Source: Tretioscincus oriximinensis
Taxonomy: Eukaryota > Chordata > Lepidosauria > Squamata > Gymnophthalmidae
Length of the DNA stretch: 64,000 nucleotides
Direction of reading: 5' to 3'
Assembly (NCBI GenBank): GCA_022410635.1
Contig: JAJVDF010000027.1
Location: 1,905,025-1,969,024 of the forward strand
The notes below the pieces were generated by a model that did no database searches, was not told where the DNA came from, and was given only the letters and a program-made list of their open reading frames with translations. Below, piece after piece: positions 46,445 through 58,789 of this stretch (position 1 is its first letter; every line of letters starts with the position of its first letter). A program made the position numbers and the translations under genes.

Positions 46445-46810
46445 AGCAGCTATGAGAGGTCTACAAGACATGCAGTGTCTAAGCATGGCAGCAGGGTTGT
46501 GCAGAACTTGTGTGAGGCAATAGCAAGGTTGTGTAGGGCCTGCATGTGGTGGTGGGGCTACGTGGGGCCCACATGTGGCAAAGGAGCTGTGCAGTATTCA
46601 CATATTGTGATGGGTGCATGGCAGTCTATGTGAAGTGGTAGGGCTGTACAGGATCTGCTGAGGCAACAGTGAGGCCTGCTTTTTAAGGCAGCAGTGGATT
46701 GTGCCCACCTCTGCTTACTGAGGTGACAGGAAGTTCTAGTACACAGCTTGCAGAGGTAGCAATGGCAGGTTGAGTCTGCTTGCAATTGTAACAGTGGTAG
46801 CCTGGTTGCA
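46445..46810. repeat. Degenerate ~29-bp minisatellite
   Basis: From 46535 the units GCATGTGGTGGTGGGGC, ACATGTGGCAAAGGAGC, ACATATTGTGATGGGTGC and ATGTGAAGTGGTAGGGC start about 29 bases apart, each followed by a short GC-rich end. The left and right parts are more diverged. GC content exceeds that of the flanks. A minus-strand ORF across it (46558-46836) is a by-product of the repeat. Confidence 0.6.
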
Positions 46811-47544
46811 GCAGCACATGCGCTCTGCAACCACACTATTATCTATTTATAAAAATGATCCTGGGGGCTTTACAAAGCTGCTAGCATGGAACATATCTTC
46901 TCATGGACCTTTTTAGCTTCTATAAGCCATAAAAGATTCCATATCAAAAGCAACAGCAACATCTTGAAAAGGTTGCCATCTTAATGCCCCAAATATGATG
47001 CCAGTTAACAAACATCCCTGGTTTTTATTTATATACTGATGTATTGAAGACCTGATCAAAGATTCATTGTGGCTGGAACACATACCCCCATTTGATTTTT
47101 CTTACTTTTAGCAACTCAAGTAAGAACTAAAGTTGCTCTTATATTTAGTTCTGAGCGAAGAGGAAATGTTTGACTGGCATGTAGACAATAAGCAATAATG
47201 TTTGGTAGGTTTGGGGAAAATGAACAGTAGGAAGTTTCTAGCTTTCTGAGGAAAATAACAGGATAAAAGGTAAGCTTGCTGTGGACTAGCATATAATAAT
47301 GTTGCCTCTACTGAAAGAAAAAGCTCTTGTTTTATTTTAAAATGAAGGAAATATTTCCAAGCTAGCAACAGCCACAGTCAGGCTAAGGATCTGACTGAGA
47401 CTTTTATTATTGTTCCAAACCATAATTCCATAATACAGATTGAATGGATCCCTTTGATTTTTCAAATTAAAACCACGTCCCCATGTGCACTCAGTGATAC
47501 CAAGTCTATGCCTCCATTACACACACACACAAACAGAAGAAGGC
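46811..47544. other. Unassigned sequence
   Basis: No gene recognised. A short CA run lies at 47520. Confidence 0.35.
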
Positions 47545-47760
47545 AATATCTTCACCTGTTCCTGACACCCTGCATATGGTATTTCAGGAATACTGCCTGT
47601 TGCTCCATCTCGAGGGCAGTATCAAGACGTCCATCATAGTAGCTGATTATACCCTTGGTGTCTATGAACTTATCTAATCCTCTCTTAAAGATATCCAGGC
47701 AGCTAATTATAAAAATCCTTGAGTCATCTCTTTGTTCTACTCCTGGGATTTGAGGTTGGC
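47545..47760 (-). mobile_element. CR1-type LINE 3' part
   Basis: CTGACACCCTGCATATGGTA, TACTGCCTGTTGCTCCATC, GATTATACCCTTGGTGTC and TCTAATCCTCTCTTAAAG match the 36246-36600 copy in the same order. The 8-bp tail is absent, so this copy starts inside the 3' UTR. Confidence 0.65.
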
Positions 47761-50700
47761 ATAGATTCAAATAGCCATGTGAGACATTTGTTTTGCCCTG
47801 AGATTACATGCTTTCAGAATCAAGGGTTATAAGACTATAGTATTATAAGTCTATAAGTATTATAGTCTTATCTGTGCCTTTCAAGAAGTTTTGTACCTAT
47901 GTTCTTTAACCTTGGTGCTCGTTGTTAGCAAGTATTAGCGTTACTGACTGGTTCCTTATTTCCTTATAACCTGGGCAGTTAAGAAGAAAGCATGCTATAT
48001 TTTCTATCACCTCAACCACCTAGATGCAGATCATTTTTTTAGTAGAATATTTGCAGATCTGCCCAGTCAGTCAATTATATTTTACATATATATACATATA
48101 CACCCATTGCTCCTGGACCAGAATGGGATGTGCAACTAAGCAACTCCCACCCTGCCTCACCTGAGTTTTCATACATCAGTTTTTAACATATGATTGGGTC
48201 CATCAGGCTCATCCAGAATCTCCCTTGCATCACATTATTGATGAGAATAAAAAACTCTTGTTTGGATTAATCTAAGACCAGGGAGGGAGGATTGCTTGCT
48301 CTTGGTTAAATGGAACAGTACTTGAGTAAATTTTTCTCTCCCTTAAGTATTCTTATATTTATTGAATTAGTGACTACTAATATTCCCAAGCTTGGAAAGA
48401 GAGATTTCATATTCATAATTTCTTCATATAAACTGTATTTATTTATGTAGTAATGAAAACAACAACCCCCCCCCACCAAAACCAAAATAAAACCCTGCAC
48501 ATAATTCATTGTAAAGAAAACAAATGAAGCCAAGTCTGAGGAGGCTTGCATTTAATCATGAAATGTGCAACATTTGGCTGTAGTGAATTAGCCATTTGTC
48601 TTCCTAATGCAATGCCTCAAGAGAGTTGAAGGAATGGTGGACACACAGTTTTTTGTGTGAGTGTGCCCTCAAGAGACATTGGATGAATTCAGAAAGGGAG
48701 CACAAAGCTTAACTTCATGAATCTGGGCTTATATCTTTGTTAATGGAGTCTTAATGCAAAGAATTAGCATATCAATCAGCAACGACATACCGGTTGAGTC
48801 ACTTGGAAAATGAATGAGGCACAAAAAAGATGATTTGTCACTTGGCTAAATAAGGGTAAGTAGGAAGGGTAAGTAATCTGGTGCAGTTCTCATCCTACTT
48901 ATACCCATTATTGCATATGCTATGCATTTCAAAGGGCTGAGCATGCCAAAGTCATTCCCAACCAAAGCAAGAATTAGGAAATAATTGCTAGATTTCAGTA
49001 AATGAATATTTTTAAAGAAGGTTGGATTGAGAGTGAATCATTTAGTGAACTTCTTTCTTTTATTAACAAAACCCTGTATCAATCAAAGCAAGCCATGGCT
49101 AAAAATAACATTAATGTTTGAAGCTCTTTGGATAAGTATTCACCAGTTATATTAATCTTTTTCTTTGGCAGAACACTAGTTAGATTATCTCTGTTCTGTT
49201 CAACCGGGCCATAATTAAATTCCATTCATGTATCATCACATTACTAAGTATTTCTGGCTGGAGTTAAGCAAACAGAGATTCACATTTGTTTCACACAGTT
49301 TGCAGGTGGAATTACCTGTGATTTTGTTCAGTTTGCTGACACCTTGTATCTATGTTCTTGTCTCCTTTAACTTATCCCAGTAGTTTCTTTGTTTAACAGA
49401 ATCATGAAATGAGTCTGAACGTTAAAGGTTAGATCTTCCTGGATTTAATTTTAGTAAATTAGAAAATTGTGAATCCAGATAATAGTAGTTAAACTAAACC
49501 AATTGCTTTTCACTTTCCTTCTTTCTCTTTTAATTTCAAATCTGCAAAGAACAAAACATAGGACATTTACACACTCATCTTAACTGGACTGTTGGCATGA
49601 GACTTGATCTGCTTGAGGGGTCCACATACTTTGCAACAGAATTGTCAGCATTTGGACAGCTGTTCCAGAATAGGCCCTTGTGGGTTCATAGGTTGGTCTC
49701 CAAAAGTTTTGATGGCCAGGAATGAAAGTTTCTGGAGGAGGCCCATTTCAGTGACATAATTTGTTGCACTGTCAAACTAGGTTTCTTTGAAAAATGGAAA
49801 GGTATGCCTTACTGTACCTATAACCTGTAATGTTTATTATAATGCCCCTTCTACCAAAGGGTGATACAATAATAGTAACAACAAAACATATTAGCATTTT
49901 ATACTTCTAATAACTATTAAACATTTTTACAATTTCCCCATGGCAAATCTCTGTGGCATATAAAACAGGGTTAGAACTTCATCCAACTTAGCACCCACTA
50001 GATCATTGGCAGAAATTTTTACAAAAATACACCATAAAAACTCCACTGATGTAATGCCCTTTCTTCTTTTAAAGATGCCTTCTAATTAAACCTATATTGT
50101 ATCTATTGAAGTACATAAGTAATTCTGTAACTGCAACAATACAGCATAGTGTCTTGTCAATAAATGAATATGTTGCTTCAAAGTGAAGATTTGTCTGCCT
50201 TGACCTCGTCCAGGCTAATGATGAATCTTGCTTTTTCTCAAATTTATGCTGCACTTTTATTGTGGAATAGGGACATCACCCTCAGTCTCTGAGGGCATTG
50301 TGAGTATTGCAAACTGGAGTCACTTTCTGAATTGGAGATGCAGCATGAATCTGAGGGCAACCAAGTATATGTTTTAGTGAAGATGACGTAATTATTGTAT
50401 TCCAGAATATTGGCTGTAGGACGTTCCCAACTCTGACCATACAAAAAAAACTCATTTTCTCTGTTACCTTGCAAAATGTTAGTGCAATGATTTATCATTG
50501 CTTGTCATTTTTATATAAAAATAACAGTGATAAAGAATGTGTTGCCTACTACACTTTTTTATTCTTAACTGGAAGAGAAAACAAGTAACCATATTTTAGG
50601 AATGACTACATTAATAGTCACTTCCAATACTAACTCAGACCAAAGTCAGTTCTGCACTGTTAGATTTAAGAAGCAAGAATAGATGAGAATAATTAAACCA

Positions 50701-51685
50701 CCATTTTGTACGTTAGAGAGAATAGAAATACAGTTATTTGCCATTATTCACAGTATTTACATCCAAGTTTTGTACTTGCAATATCAGAAATAGTAAATTC
50801 ATAATCCGTGTCTTGTATTTCCTAAAGCTATTTCAAGAGGTGGCTTAGAAATGGATGAATTTGATCAGTTCAGAGTTTTAGCACTTCTGAGGTTTGGCTA
50901 TTAACTCTGGTAATTCTGCATTCTGTATATTCAGATCCCTTCTAGGACCTGTCCTACTGGCTTGTCATTAGAGTGTCCCACACATCATTTTATAGCTATG
51001 TATAATGCTTTATAGCTTCCAATACTCATGATTTCTCCATTGCTGTGTTGGCAAAGAACATCTCCCACCGATGTTTAAATCAGCACAGGAAAAAAGAGTG
51101 CAACAGAAATACTCAAAGAGTGTGAAATCCCACACTTTTCCATCTTATATATCTTATATTTCTTCCTGAATTTCTGCTCATAAAGCAAGAGAAAAAACAG
51201 CAACTTTTTCATTGATATTCTAAAACGATATGATTAAAAGTTGCTAAATTAATAACAACTATTTCTGTTTCATTATTTTGATCCACTACTGTGTTCAAAA
51301 TGCAGGTCACACAGCGTTAATTTTCCTAGCTCTATTTGCCCAAGGCAGTACAGTAGCTAGTTCAGTCATATTTTATTCATATATGGCAGCTGGTACTGCA
51401 TTTATGCTTTCTTGGTTCTTGTTTTTGCTTTAAATCAGCATCAGGTAGTGACATTGGTCACTGATCATTTGACTGAGAATGAAATTTATCCTTCACGGAA
51501 AATATGAAGGGGTTGATCCACAACATTTAAAAGGTTTGAAAGTGTGTTAGGTTTAACACAAAAGATATTCTAGAGGCCAAACCTTCACAGTTGTATTAAA
51601 TAGAATGCTAAAGTGCCATTTTCCTTCCCACTTCCAGATACTGTTTTGATATACCAATTTTGTATTTTTGTTTTTATTGCTGGCC
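47761..51685. other. Long unassigned AT-rich stretch
   Basis: A small imperfect hairpin at 47830-47870 (TAAGACTATA / TATAGTCTTA) and an AT-dinucleotide patch near 48085 are the only repeats seen. ORFs are short and lack motifs. The part 48980-49520 has high complexity, TAAT/ATTA words and no repeat signature, and is a reasonable place to look for conserved non-coding DNA. Confidence 0.35.
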
Positions 51686-51689
51686 ACTC

Positions 51690-51742
51690 TGAGACTTTCG
51701 GGTATAGAATGGGGTAGAAGTATAAATAAATAAATAAACAAA
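51690..51742 (+). repeat. LINE/SINE 3' tail (AAAT-type)
   Basis: CTGAGACTTTCGGGTATAGA precedes AAATAAATAAATAAAC. The same arrangement recurs at 51992 and, inverted, at 23561 and 59942. Confidence 0.6.
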
Positions 51743-51991
51743 CTGAAAAGCAAATTTCCCAAGTATACTTTTTCTATGAAACTGGTCAATAGTAATGCAA
51801 TAATTCATAGTACTGAACAAGCTAAAATCCTCAAGCTGTGGTGACACAAGGATACTATTTTCATATGTATTTTTGTCTACCCACTTTCACCAAGTTGTAC
51901 TAATATTTGCTTGGGTTGGGTTTGAATTCAAACAAAGCAAAAGGCCACAATTGCAGGCTACCACATGTGACACTTTTTGATTATCCAGATT

Positions 51992-52050
51992 GGCTGCCCT
52001 GAGACCTTCGGGTATAGGGCAGTGTATAAATGTAAATAAATAAATAATTA
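51992..52050 (+). repeat. LINE/SINE 3' tail (AAAT-type)
   Basis: CTGCCCTGAGACCTTCGGGT, then GGGCAGTGTATAAATG and AAATAAATAAATAA. It is the second such tail within 310 bases and in the same orientation as the one at 51690. Confidence 0.6.
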
Positions 52051-52130
52051 AAAGAAATATTACATTTTTAATTTTAATAGCTTTATTACAGGTACTATAA
52101 ATTCAAACAATTTTTCTATCTATGTATATC

Positions 52131-52170
52131 TATCATCATCATCATCATCATCTACCTATCTATCTACAAT
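52131..52170. repeat. Short (ATC)n and (CTAT)n microsatellite
   Basis: Seven ATC units are followed by CTAT-type units. Confidence 0.85.
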
Positions 52171-52427
52171 CCATATACATGTCTACAAATTAATTATGTT
52201 AATTGTTACAATAATATGTAAAGTATATAGAAATGAAAAAAAAATCAGAATATATACATAGTGTCAGTGATACATCTAAGTGGCAATATATTTTCATAAA
52301 ATAATTGATGAATTAATATTATTTTGCCAAAGACACTAATAATGTGAAAGAAGTTATTTTCTTAGGGATCATCACAATTTTTAGTGAGGTAGAAGTAGCA
52401 CATATAAATAAATGAAACAAACAAAAT

Positions 52428-52825
52428 TTTCAATCTGCCCACAAAGGTTACTCATGTTCAGCAATCCACTTGCTAAAAAGGTCCTTTGTCGCAGAATTTC
52501 CAGCCACTGCAGTTTGTGCAGTTCAGCAGTGGACATTTCTAAAATCCAAAAGATAGCTTCATAGATTCATTCAGCAATGTGAACAATGGCAAATCTCATG
52601 AGACTTCGAGGCTATATGTAAAAATTAATTGGCTCTCAACTTACAGAGAATGCTGGGAATTGTAGTAAGGCAAGCACAGTAATGCTTTAAGGAGCGCATT
52701 ATGTGACAAGATTGCTAGGCAATGTATCAGAGCAGGTTGGAGACTTGAGGTAGGTGAAGCAGGATAGCAAAGGTGTTTTTTTCCAGACTTTTAAAAGAAA
52801 TAGTGAGGCAAAACATGTGGTGGTG
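52428..52825. repeat. Dispersed ~400-bp repeat, copy R3
   Basis: TTCAATCTGCCCACAAAGG, AAAAGGTCCTTTGTCGCAG, CTCATGAGACTTCGAGG, TTGGCTCTCAA, AGAATGCTGGGAATTGTAGT and GATTGCTAGGCAATG occur in the same order as in R1 (600-1000) and R2. It is the most complete copy and shows no internal insertion. Confidence 0.65.
52645..52666 (-). promoter_or_regulatory. ZNF143/STAF-like motif inside repeat R3 (candidate)
   Basis: On the minus strand this reads ACTACAATTCCCAGCATTC, one base different from the classic ACTACAATTCCCAGCATGC element bound by ZNF143 in vertebrate promoters. R1 and R2 hold a similar ACTACAATCCCCAGCATTC. Binding is inferred from sequence only. Confidence 0.4.
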
Positions 52826-53198
52826 AAGGGCACTTAGTCTTGTCATTTGCATCGATCAATCAATGGTCTCATATCCTGAACAAAAGAATTTATCAAGTTC
52901 TGTGCCTCCTATGAATAGGGCCAGATTTAGTCTGTATTTTGCCCATGGACTATAATTTACTTATTTCTTTACTTTATTTTTTTATATATCTTACTGTTGT
53001 TCATCTTTCTTGTTGACCTATTTGTGAAATTTCACCAGTACTGGACTCTTATCCAGTTAGAGTACTTATCCATTACTCTTGCTTTATTTAACATTTGCAG
53101 GTTTGTAGTGAAAAAGTGCCTAAGTGGGATATTTCTGTTATTTTTTTATTATTAAATATTGTTGAAACATTAAAACATTTTTAAAAGGGATATTTATC
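52826..53198. other. Unassigned sequence
   Basis: No gene or repeat recognised. Confidence 0.35.
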
Positions 53199-53386
53199 TA
53201 GGCTGACCAGATGACTCCTTTGGGTGTGTGTGTTAAAAACCCGGTTTTGCAGTGCCTCCTGGTTTTTCCTGAGGGGAAAAAAATAAAAAAAATCTTTTTT
53301 TGAAAACAATTTCCTCAGCAAAAAATGTGAGGCACTCCAAAACCGTGTTTCTACCCCCCCTCTCAAGGGGTCATATGGTCAGCCTA
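53199..53386. mobile_element. Fold-back hAT-like MITE, copy F3
   Basis: It starts TAGGCTGACCAGATGACTCC and ends CATATGGTCAGCCTA, with palindromic arms as in F1 and F2 but more substitutions. TATTTATC is repeated perfectly on both sides (53191-53198 and 53387-53394), the 8-bp target duplication. Confidence 0.85.
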
Positions 53387-53394
53387 TATTTATC

Positions 53395-53915
53395 TAGCTA
53401 TTTACATTCCAGTATGAGCAACACCCTCTGATCTATAAAACCCTGACAAACATAGAGAGGAGTGAAGAGAAGTGTGGGAGTGACGAGCAATAACACTTTT
53501 GACACCTTGGCAACAGAGGCAGCTGGGTAATGGCTTAGGATAAAGTGAATGAGAGGCCAAATCATGGATGGGCATGATGTAAGGCAGCAGATGGTAACAA
53601 AGAAAAAGCCAACGTCTTCCTTTGAGAGACTGGAATATAACTGAACCTTGATGGCCTTACATAATGCAGTAAAAGCACTAGAAAAAAAAAGAAAATATTA
53701 AAGGGAAAGAGAGTGAAGCTTCACTCTGATATGAATTAATATCTGCTCCAGAACAAGTATTCTTTTCTGTTCATTATAAATTAAAGCTCTGTAACCAAGG
53801 ACAGATATTTCATTTTTGAATGTACTCAAGTGCCAACTTTCTGGACATACTTACAGCTATTATGTCCTTCAACCTATAGGAAGAGTTGATCTCTTTCTCT
53901 AAGCTTTTGTATGTA
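53395..53915. other. Unassigned sequence
   Basis: No gene or repeat recognised. Confidence 0.35.
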
Positions 53916-53993
53916 TTCTGTTCAAAACAATTAAGGGAACTCTTTAACATAACAGTGTAACACTAAGTGTTCCCTTAATTGGTTTGAGCAGTA
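53916..53993. mobile_element. Tc1/mariner-like hairpin MITE
   Basis: CTGTTCAAAACAATTAAGGG at the left is mirrored by CCCTTAATTGGTTTGAGCAG at the right. It is the same family as 29766-29834. TA flanks both ends. Confidence 0.75.
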
Positions 53994-55620
53994 TATATTT
54001 TAATCAATGCTGGACATATAGAGAACCATTCAGTTTGAATTGCCTGCAACCCTATACATTGAGAGACTGATCAAAGTCAATTTGCCCAGTTTCAAATTGC
54101 ATCTAGATGAAGGTAAATGGGTTCTTCTTGAGCATACTTAGATTCTCAGCTGGCAGATTTTATTACCCTCAGAAGTATCTTGTGTGAAGATTATGACAGA
54201 GGAGATAAATTAATGGGAATGATTTAGGCATGTTGAGATTTATCATTATGCAAAAAAAAGAAAGAAAGGCCAGTTACAAGGTTCACTTCTGGTCTAACAT
54301 TAAACTGGCATACCTTGTGCTGATCTGACTTGGAAGGTGTGAGTGTGTTGATTCTGCTAACCTTGGTCCAGTCGATATAACTAAATCCCCAGACAGTAAT
54401 CAGTTTATTCTTCAAATTTACTCTCCATCTATTCAGATGTCTACTTCTTTTTTATTGCAACATCTGGAGAAGTTACATGAAGTGTGGAGTGGATTTATCT
54501 CTTCGTTGTCATATGGATATGGGTGCGGTAGTTAACATGCAAAAGTACACATACAAAGAAATCTCTATCCCATCACTTATGTATCTGATTGTTTAAAATT
54601 TAATTTTTAAAAACACTTCTCTTAAAAAATTAGGATGAAAAGGTGTGAAATTTTATAATGTGCAGTCATATTTTAAAACTAAGTTTTGTTGCTTTGCATC
54701 TTCACTGACTAATAAAGGGAATATTTGAAGCAAAACATTTCCCATCTGGGTTGGATACATCCTATTTCTCTCTGCTTTCATGCAGAACAAAACAAAATTT
54801 TAGTAGCAAAGAAACCAGACTGACTTTATATTGAAATATTTGATAAATAGGCTTTTATTTAAAAAGACCTTTGGGGAAATGCTTTGTCACTATCAAAATG
54901 AATAAAGTATTTAATTAAGACAATCCTTGTTTGGATAAAAATTAATCATTTTAATGCCAAGGGTGACTTTTGGGGTGTGTGTGAATGTGTGTATTTTAAA
55001 AGATTATGGACTGTCATTCAAAGGAAGGACAGAAAACCCTGAGAACTAGATTTAGTTCCATATTTTATGTTCTAAAATTGATAGATGTGCTCTTCAAATC
55101 TCACAATCTTATTTATTAAATTTTGTCTCACACTTGTGCTGGTAATTAATAGAGTAGTTTTTATTTGTTTTTGATACAAACCTAGAAATGTCAAAGGTAC
55201 TACTTTATTCAGTGTTTTCAAATATGTGTTTATTTACACATAGGGTAGATTCCTGTTTCTGATCTACTTAAATAGGTTCTTGTTAATTAAATTGATGTTT
55301 TTAGTATTAAAATCCTTATTAGCATTCTTGATTATCATCCTGCCAAAAATTATGTTCCCTTGTTTCATCTTTTAAAGGATATCCAGGGCTGTAAATGAAT
55401 ATCAACATTACCGTCCTGGGTAATAGTGCTTCTGTTAGAAGTAAAAATCGGGATCATGTTCTTTCAGGTTGTGTCTGTCACACCTTATAATTAACAAGAC
55501 ACTGAAGATACTGGTACTTATCTATCCCCAGGAAGACCATACTGGCTGTTAAAAGGGGTTTCATGATGAGAGCTGTTATAGGGGCTGAGCAGATTTTGGC
55601 AGGGTTTAATAAAATAGTCT
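53994..55620. other. Unassigned AT-rich DNA
   Basis: No gene or repeat recognised. Confidence 0.35.
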
Positions 55621-55704
55621 TACATTATATTGCCCAAAGTATTTGCTCACTAACCCACACAAGTGAGTGCTGGTATGAGTGAATACTTTGGACAATATAG
55701 TGTA
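55621..55704. mobile_element. Tc1-like MITE with 30-bp terminal inverted repeats
   Basis: TACATTATATTGCCCAAAGT at the left pairs with ACTTTGGACAATATAGTGTA at the right. The TACACTATATTG.CCAAAGTAT terminal repeat is characteristic of a Tc1-like family found in fish and other vertebrates. The pair is different from the 29766 family. Confidence 0.75.
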
Positions 55705-58299
55705 TTCAAGAGTGGAAGAGTATATTTAACATTTCCCTTTTCTTTCTTTCCTATCTTTCAAGGTCCCATCAAAGTCAGTGAAAGTTAGTTAGTTACTCCT
55801 TCATGAGAAGAGAAAAGTTAGTCTTCAATTTCAATTTGTCAGAAATTGTTCTTGGAGCTTCTTTGTTTCTTAGTAACTGTATTTAGTCTTTCAGAGGAAA
55901 ATACTGTCATTCTTTTTTACTATAGTATATTCTACAGCAAAGGGGAGCACAGAATCATGGGAGGGACTGACTAACATTTGCATTTACTTCATTGTGTGCA
56001 AGGTAACTCTAGAAATTGGACCAGATAATTTGTTTTCCCCGTTTGTTCCCATTTAGACCATAATGGAGAGGGAGTGATGTTACAGGGGGTGTGGTGTTGA
56101 AAAGTTCAGAATGACTTTTGCTGATCAGACATATGACTGCATGCAGAATCAACTCTCTTAGCTCATTCTCCCAAAGTACTGGGGTTTTGTGGGGTCTTCT
56201 TGGGGAAGAAGATTAAGAACATCCATTGCCTAATGGTACAACATGGCTATCCATTTCATTTGCAAGTTGGTCCCTATATTAACTATCTATGCTTTGAAAA
56301 CTGCCCCCTACTGGTTCCTTAGCTTATCTAGATTGTGCCTAGGCTAGAAAAAGTGTTTTAGAGATGGGATAAGAACACTAGTTTCAATGGAGTGCTTTAA
56401 TTTTCTTTTTTTAAGCAGAGGTTTGTGTATTATCATTTCTTCAGTGTATTTCAGGCTTTAAGAATGTCTTATTTTCGTCTCTTCCTGATTTGCCTGATTA
56501 TCTAGTGCACTGTGCCAACCTTCCTTTCATCATAAGTGCTCAGTCAGGTTCACCTGCTAAGTTTCTTTTATTTGCCAGAAGAAAAAAGAGAATCAAGGTG
56601 AAACCAACAGAAAAGACAACAATGCTGATTAGAGTGATATATGACAGATGTAAATGTCAGCGTTTCCTTTCCTGCCTCTCAACAATATGAAAATAGTTTT
56701 TTCAGTGTCCTCATTTGACTTTTGTCTCGTCTTGTTCTCCTATATAAAAAGTCTATGTAAATTGCCCAGAAAGCTTCTAACTCTGGTAATAACCTGAGTC
56801 CATTTCCATATTCAGCATGCTTCAAGAATTTTAATTGTTCTGCTCCGGCCTGTTTCTGAACATGTATAGCAGCTTTCACCTACACTGCAAGAACAGGGAT
56901 GTCATATATCCCTGTTTAGTATAACAACAATACAGAAGTACCATAACTGTTCTGGTCTGGAGCAGCAGACTTCCCACCAAAGGGACAACTCAGTCCTGGC
57001 AGCGATTGACCCAGGAGGATCACTCAAATATTGTGTCTTCTGCACAAATGTAGCACTGTTTGCTCAACTCTTACCTCAAATGTCAAATGCTATGCACATG
57101 TGGCTATGGTTTTATCCTCGTTTTCATTTTNAAAAAAATCTGTTTTAATCCTTTACCCCACCCTAAAAACATATACTTTAAGGATGGATGAAAACATAGG
57201 TTATAAACTAGTAATTCTTCCTTGGAAATAATACCACTGGACACATTGATACTTGCTTCTGGGTAGGCATGATTAGAATTGCATTGTAAGTTGTTTATTA
57301 ATATAAAATGCCACTTGAACTCAGAAAGACAGTTCAAGTTGTCTTCTCTATGCAGTAAAGGTGTCGTAACATACTATCAATGCTGCTGAAAATAATGGAA
57401 ACTGCTCTCACTTGCCTTTTCTGTGCAGTGGAGACATAGCCATGTGTTGTGTTTTATTATGATGCTTAAATAAGTCTTTTAGTCATTTTTAAACTCAGTG
57501 GATTTTATTATTATTTTAATTAAGGATTAAAAATACAAAGAATTTCGTATTGTCAGAGTATATGCAATGGCAAATTAAAATGATAACTTTACTGAACAGC
57601 AACATTCTGCTTTTTGGTACAGAAGCTATCATTAAAGGAAGAGGAGCAAGACTAGTGAAAATTCAATAATCCAATAATGTGTCATGATTTTCAGCAGGGC
57701 TTTGATCTGGTTGGCCCTCAGAAGTGCAGAATCCAGGGATAATAAAATGGATCCAATTATTTTAGACTGCAGATTGAAGATGCCATTTTGAATTTCACCT
57801 CTACAACAGAGGAAAAAACTGAAACATTATCCATAATATCCTAGTAATCTGCAGCATTTAGAGATGTTTTGCTCATACATTTGAAATGACTAAATCATAC
57901 TACCCAACTATATATAAACACTGGTAATTACAATAGAGAATGTTTGAATGCCGAATGGTTGTACTACAGAATTATGTCTTAAGATAAGCATTCCTATTAC
58001 AATCAAGGATGAATATAAGTTTATATCCACAGAGTACTGAGTGTATATATTGCTATTTCAAGTGAAACTTGAAATCTTGAGCAGCCACTCAAATAATTAT
58101 TGCTTTACTAATACCTATACTGATGAAATGTGCTGATTGGATGTTCTGTGAACCATTGTTCAACCACATCATAAAAATAATAAGAAGGGTCTACACAGTG
58201 ATGTAAACACACAATAATCTTGAATTTCAATTGTATTGGTTTAATGACAGAAATCCAGAATATTGGATTATGGCAAAACACCACTCACCTATAATAAAC
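55705..58299. other. Unassigned AT-rich DNA
   Basis: Short ORFs only. No repeat or gene recognised. Confidence 0.35.
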
Positions 58300-58580
58300 A
58301 ATAAATAAATAAAAATGTTTATTTATAATGCCTTTTTCATTAAAGAGCATAACAACAAACACATTCGGTAATCATAATAAAAACAAACCAATTCAATGAC
58401 CACACAAATGTTGCATCCAACAATTCAAATCTCACCTAAACATCTCTAATCAAAAGGCAACATAAGGTCTTCACTCTAGGGAGTTAAAAAAGGTCCTTTT
58501 AGAAATGAAGACAGTCCTCCTCCAACAGAATTCAGGAGCCAGACCCTGAAAGACTCACAATATTGATACTGTTATACACA
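58300..58580 (-). repeat. Decayed LINE 3' region (candidate)
   Basis: An AATAAATAAATAAAA run precedes an A-rich stretch. Near 58500, AGACAGTCCTCCTCCAACAG and AGGAGCCAGACCCTG resemble the antisense of reptile LINE 3' tails. Identification is weak. Confidence 0.3.
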
Positions 58581-58789
58581 TTGATGGAACAACCAATAGT
58601 CCACTAGAAGCAGAACGTAAATACCTTAAAAGGGGGCTAACCATGTCAAATTAGCATGATAAGTGATACCAGAAGAAAACTCAAAATAAAATACATATCT
58701 GAATGTAATCTTAGTTGCCTCTCAGGGCATGCTTAATCCAGTTATATGCAAGTCTGATTATTTGCAAGTCTCTGTTACTCAGGTTGCAA

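Noticed and set aside
46445..46810. CRISPR-like array
   Set aside because: Units are contiguous and degenerate with no unique spacers, and the DNA is vertebrate.
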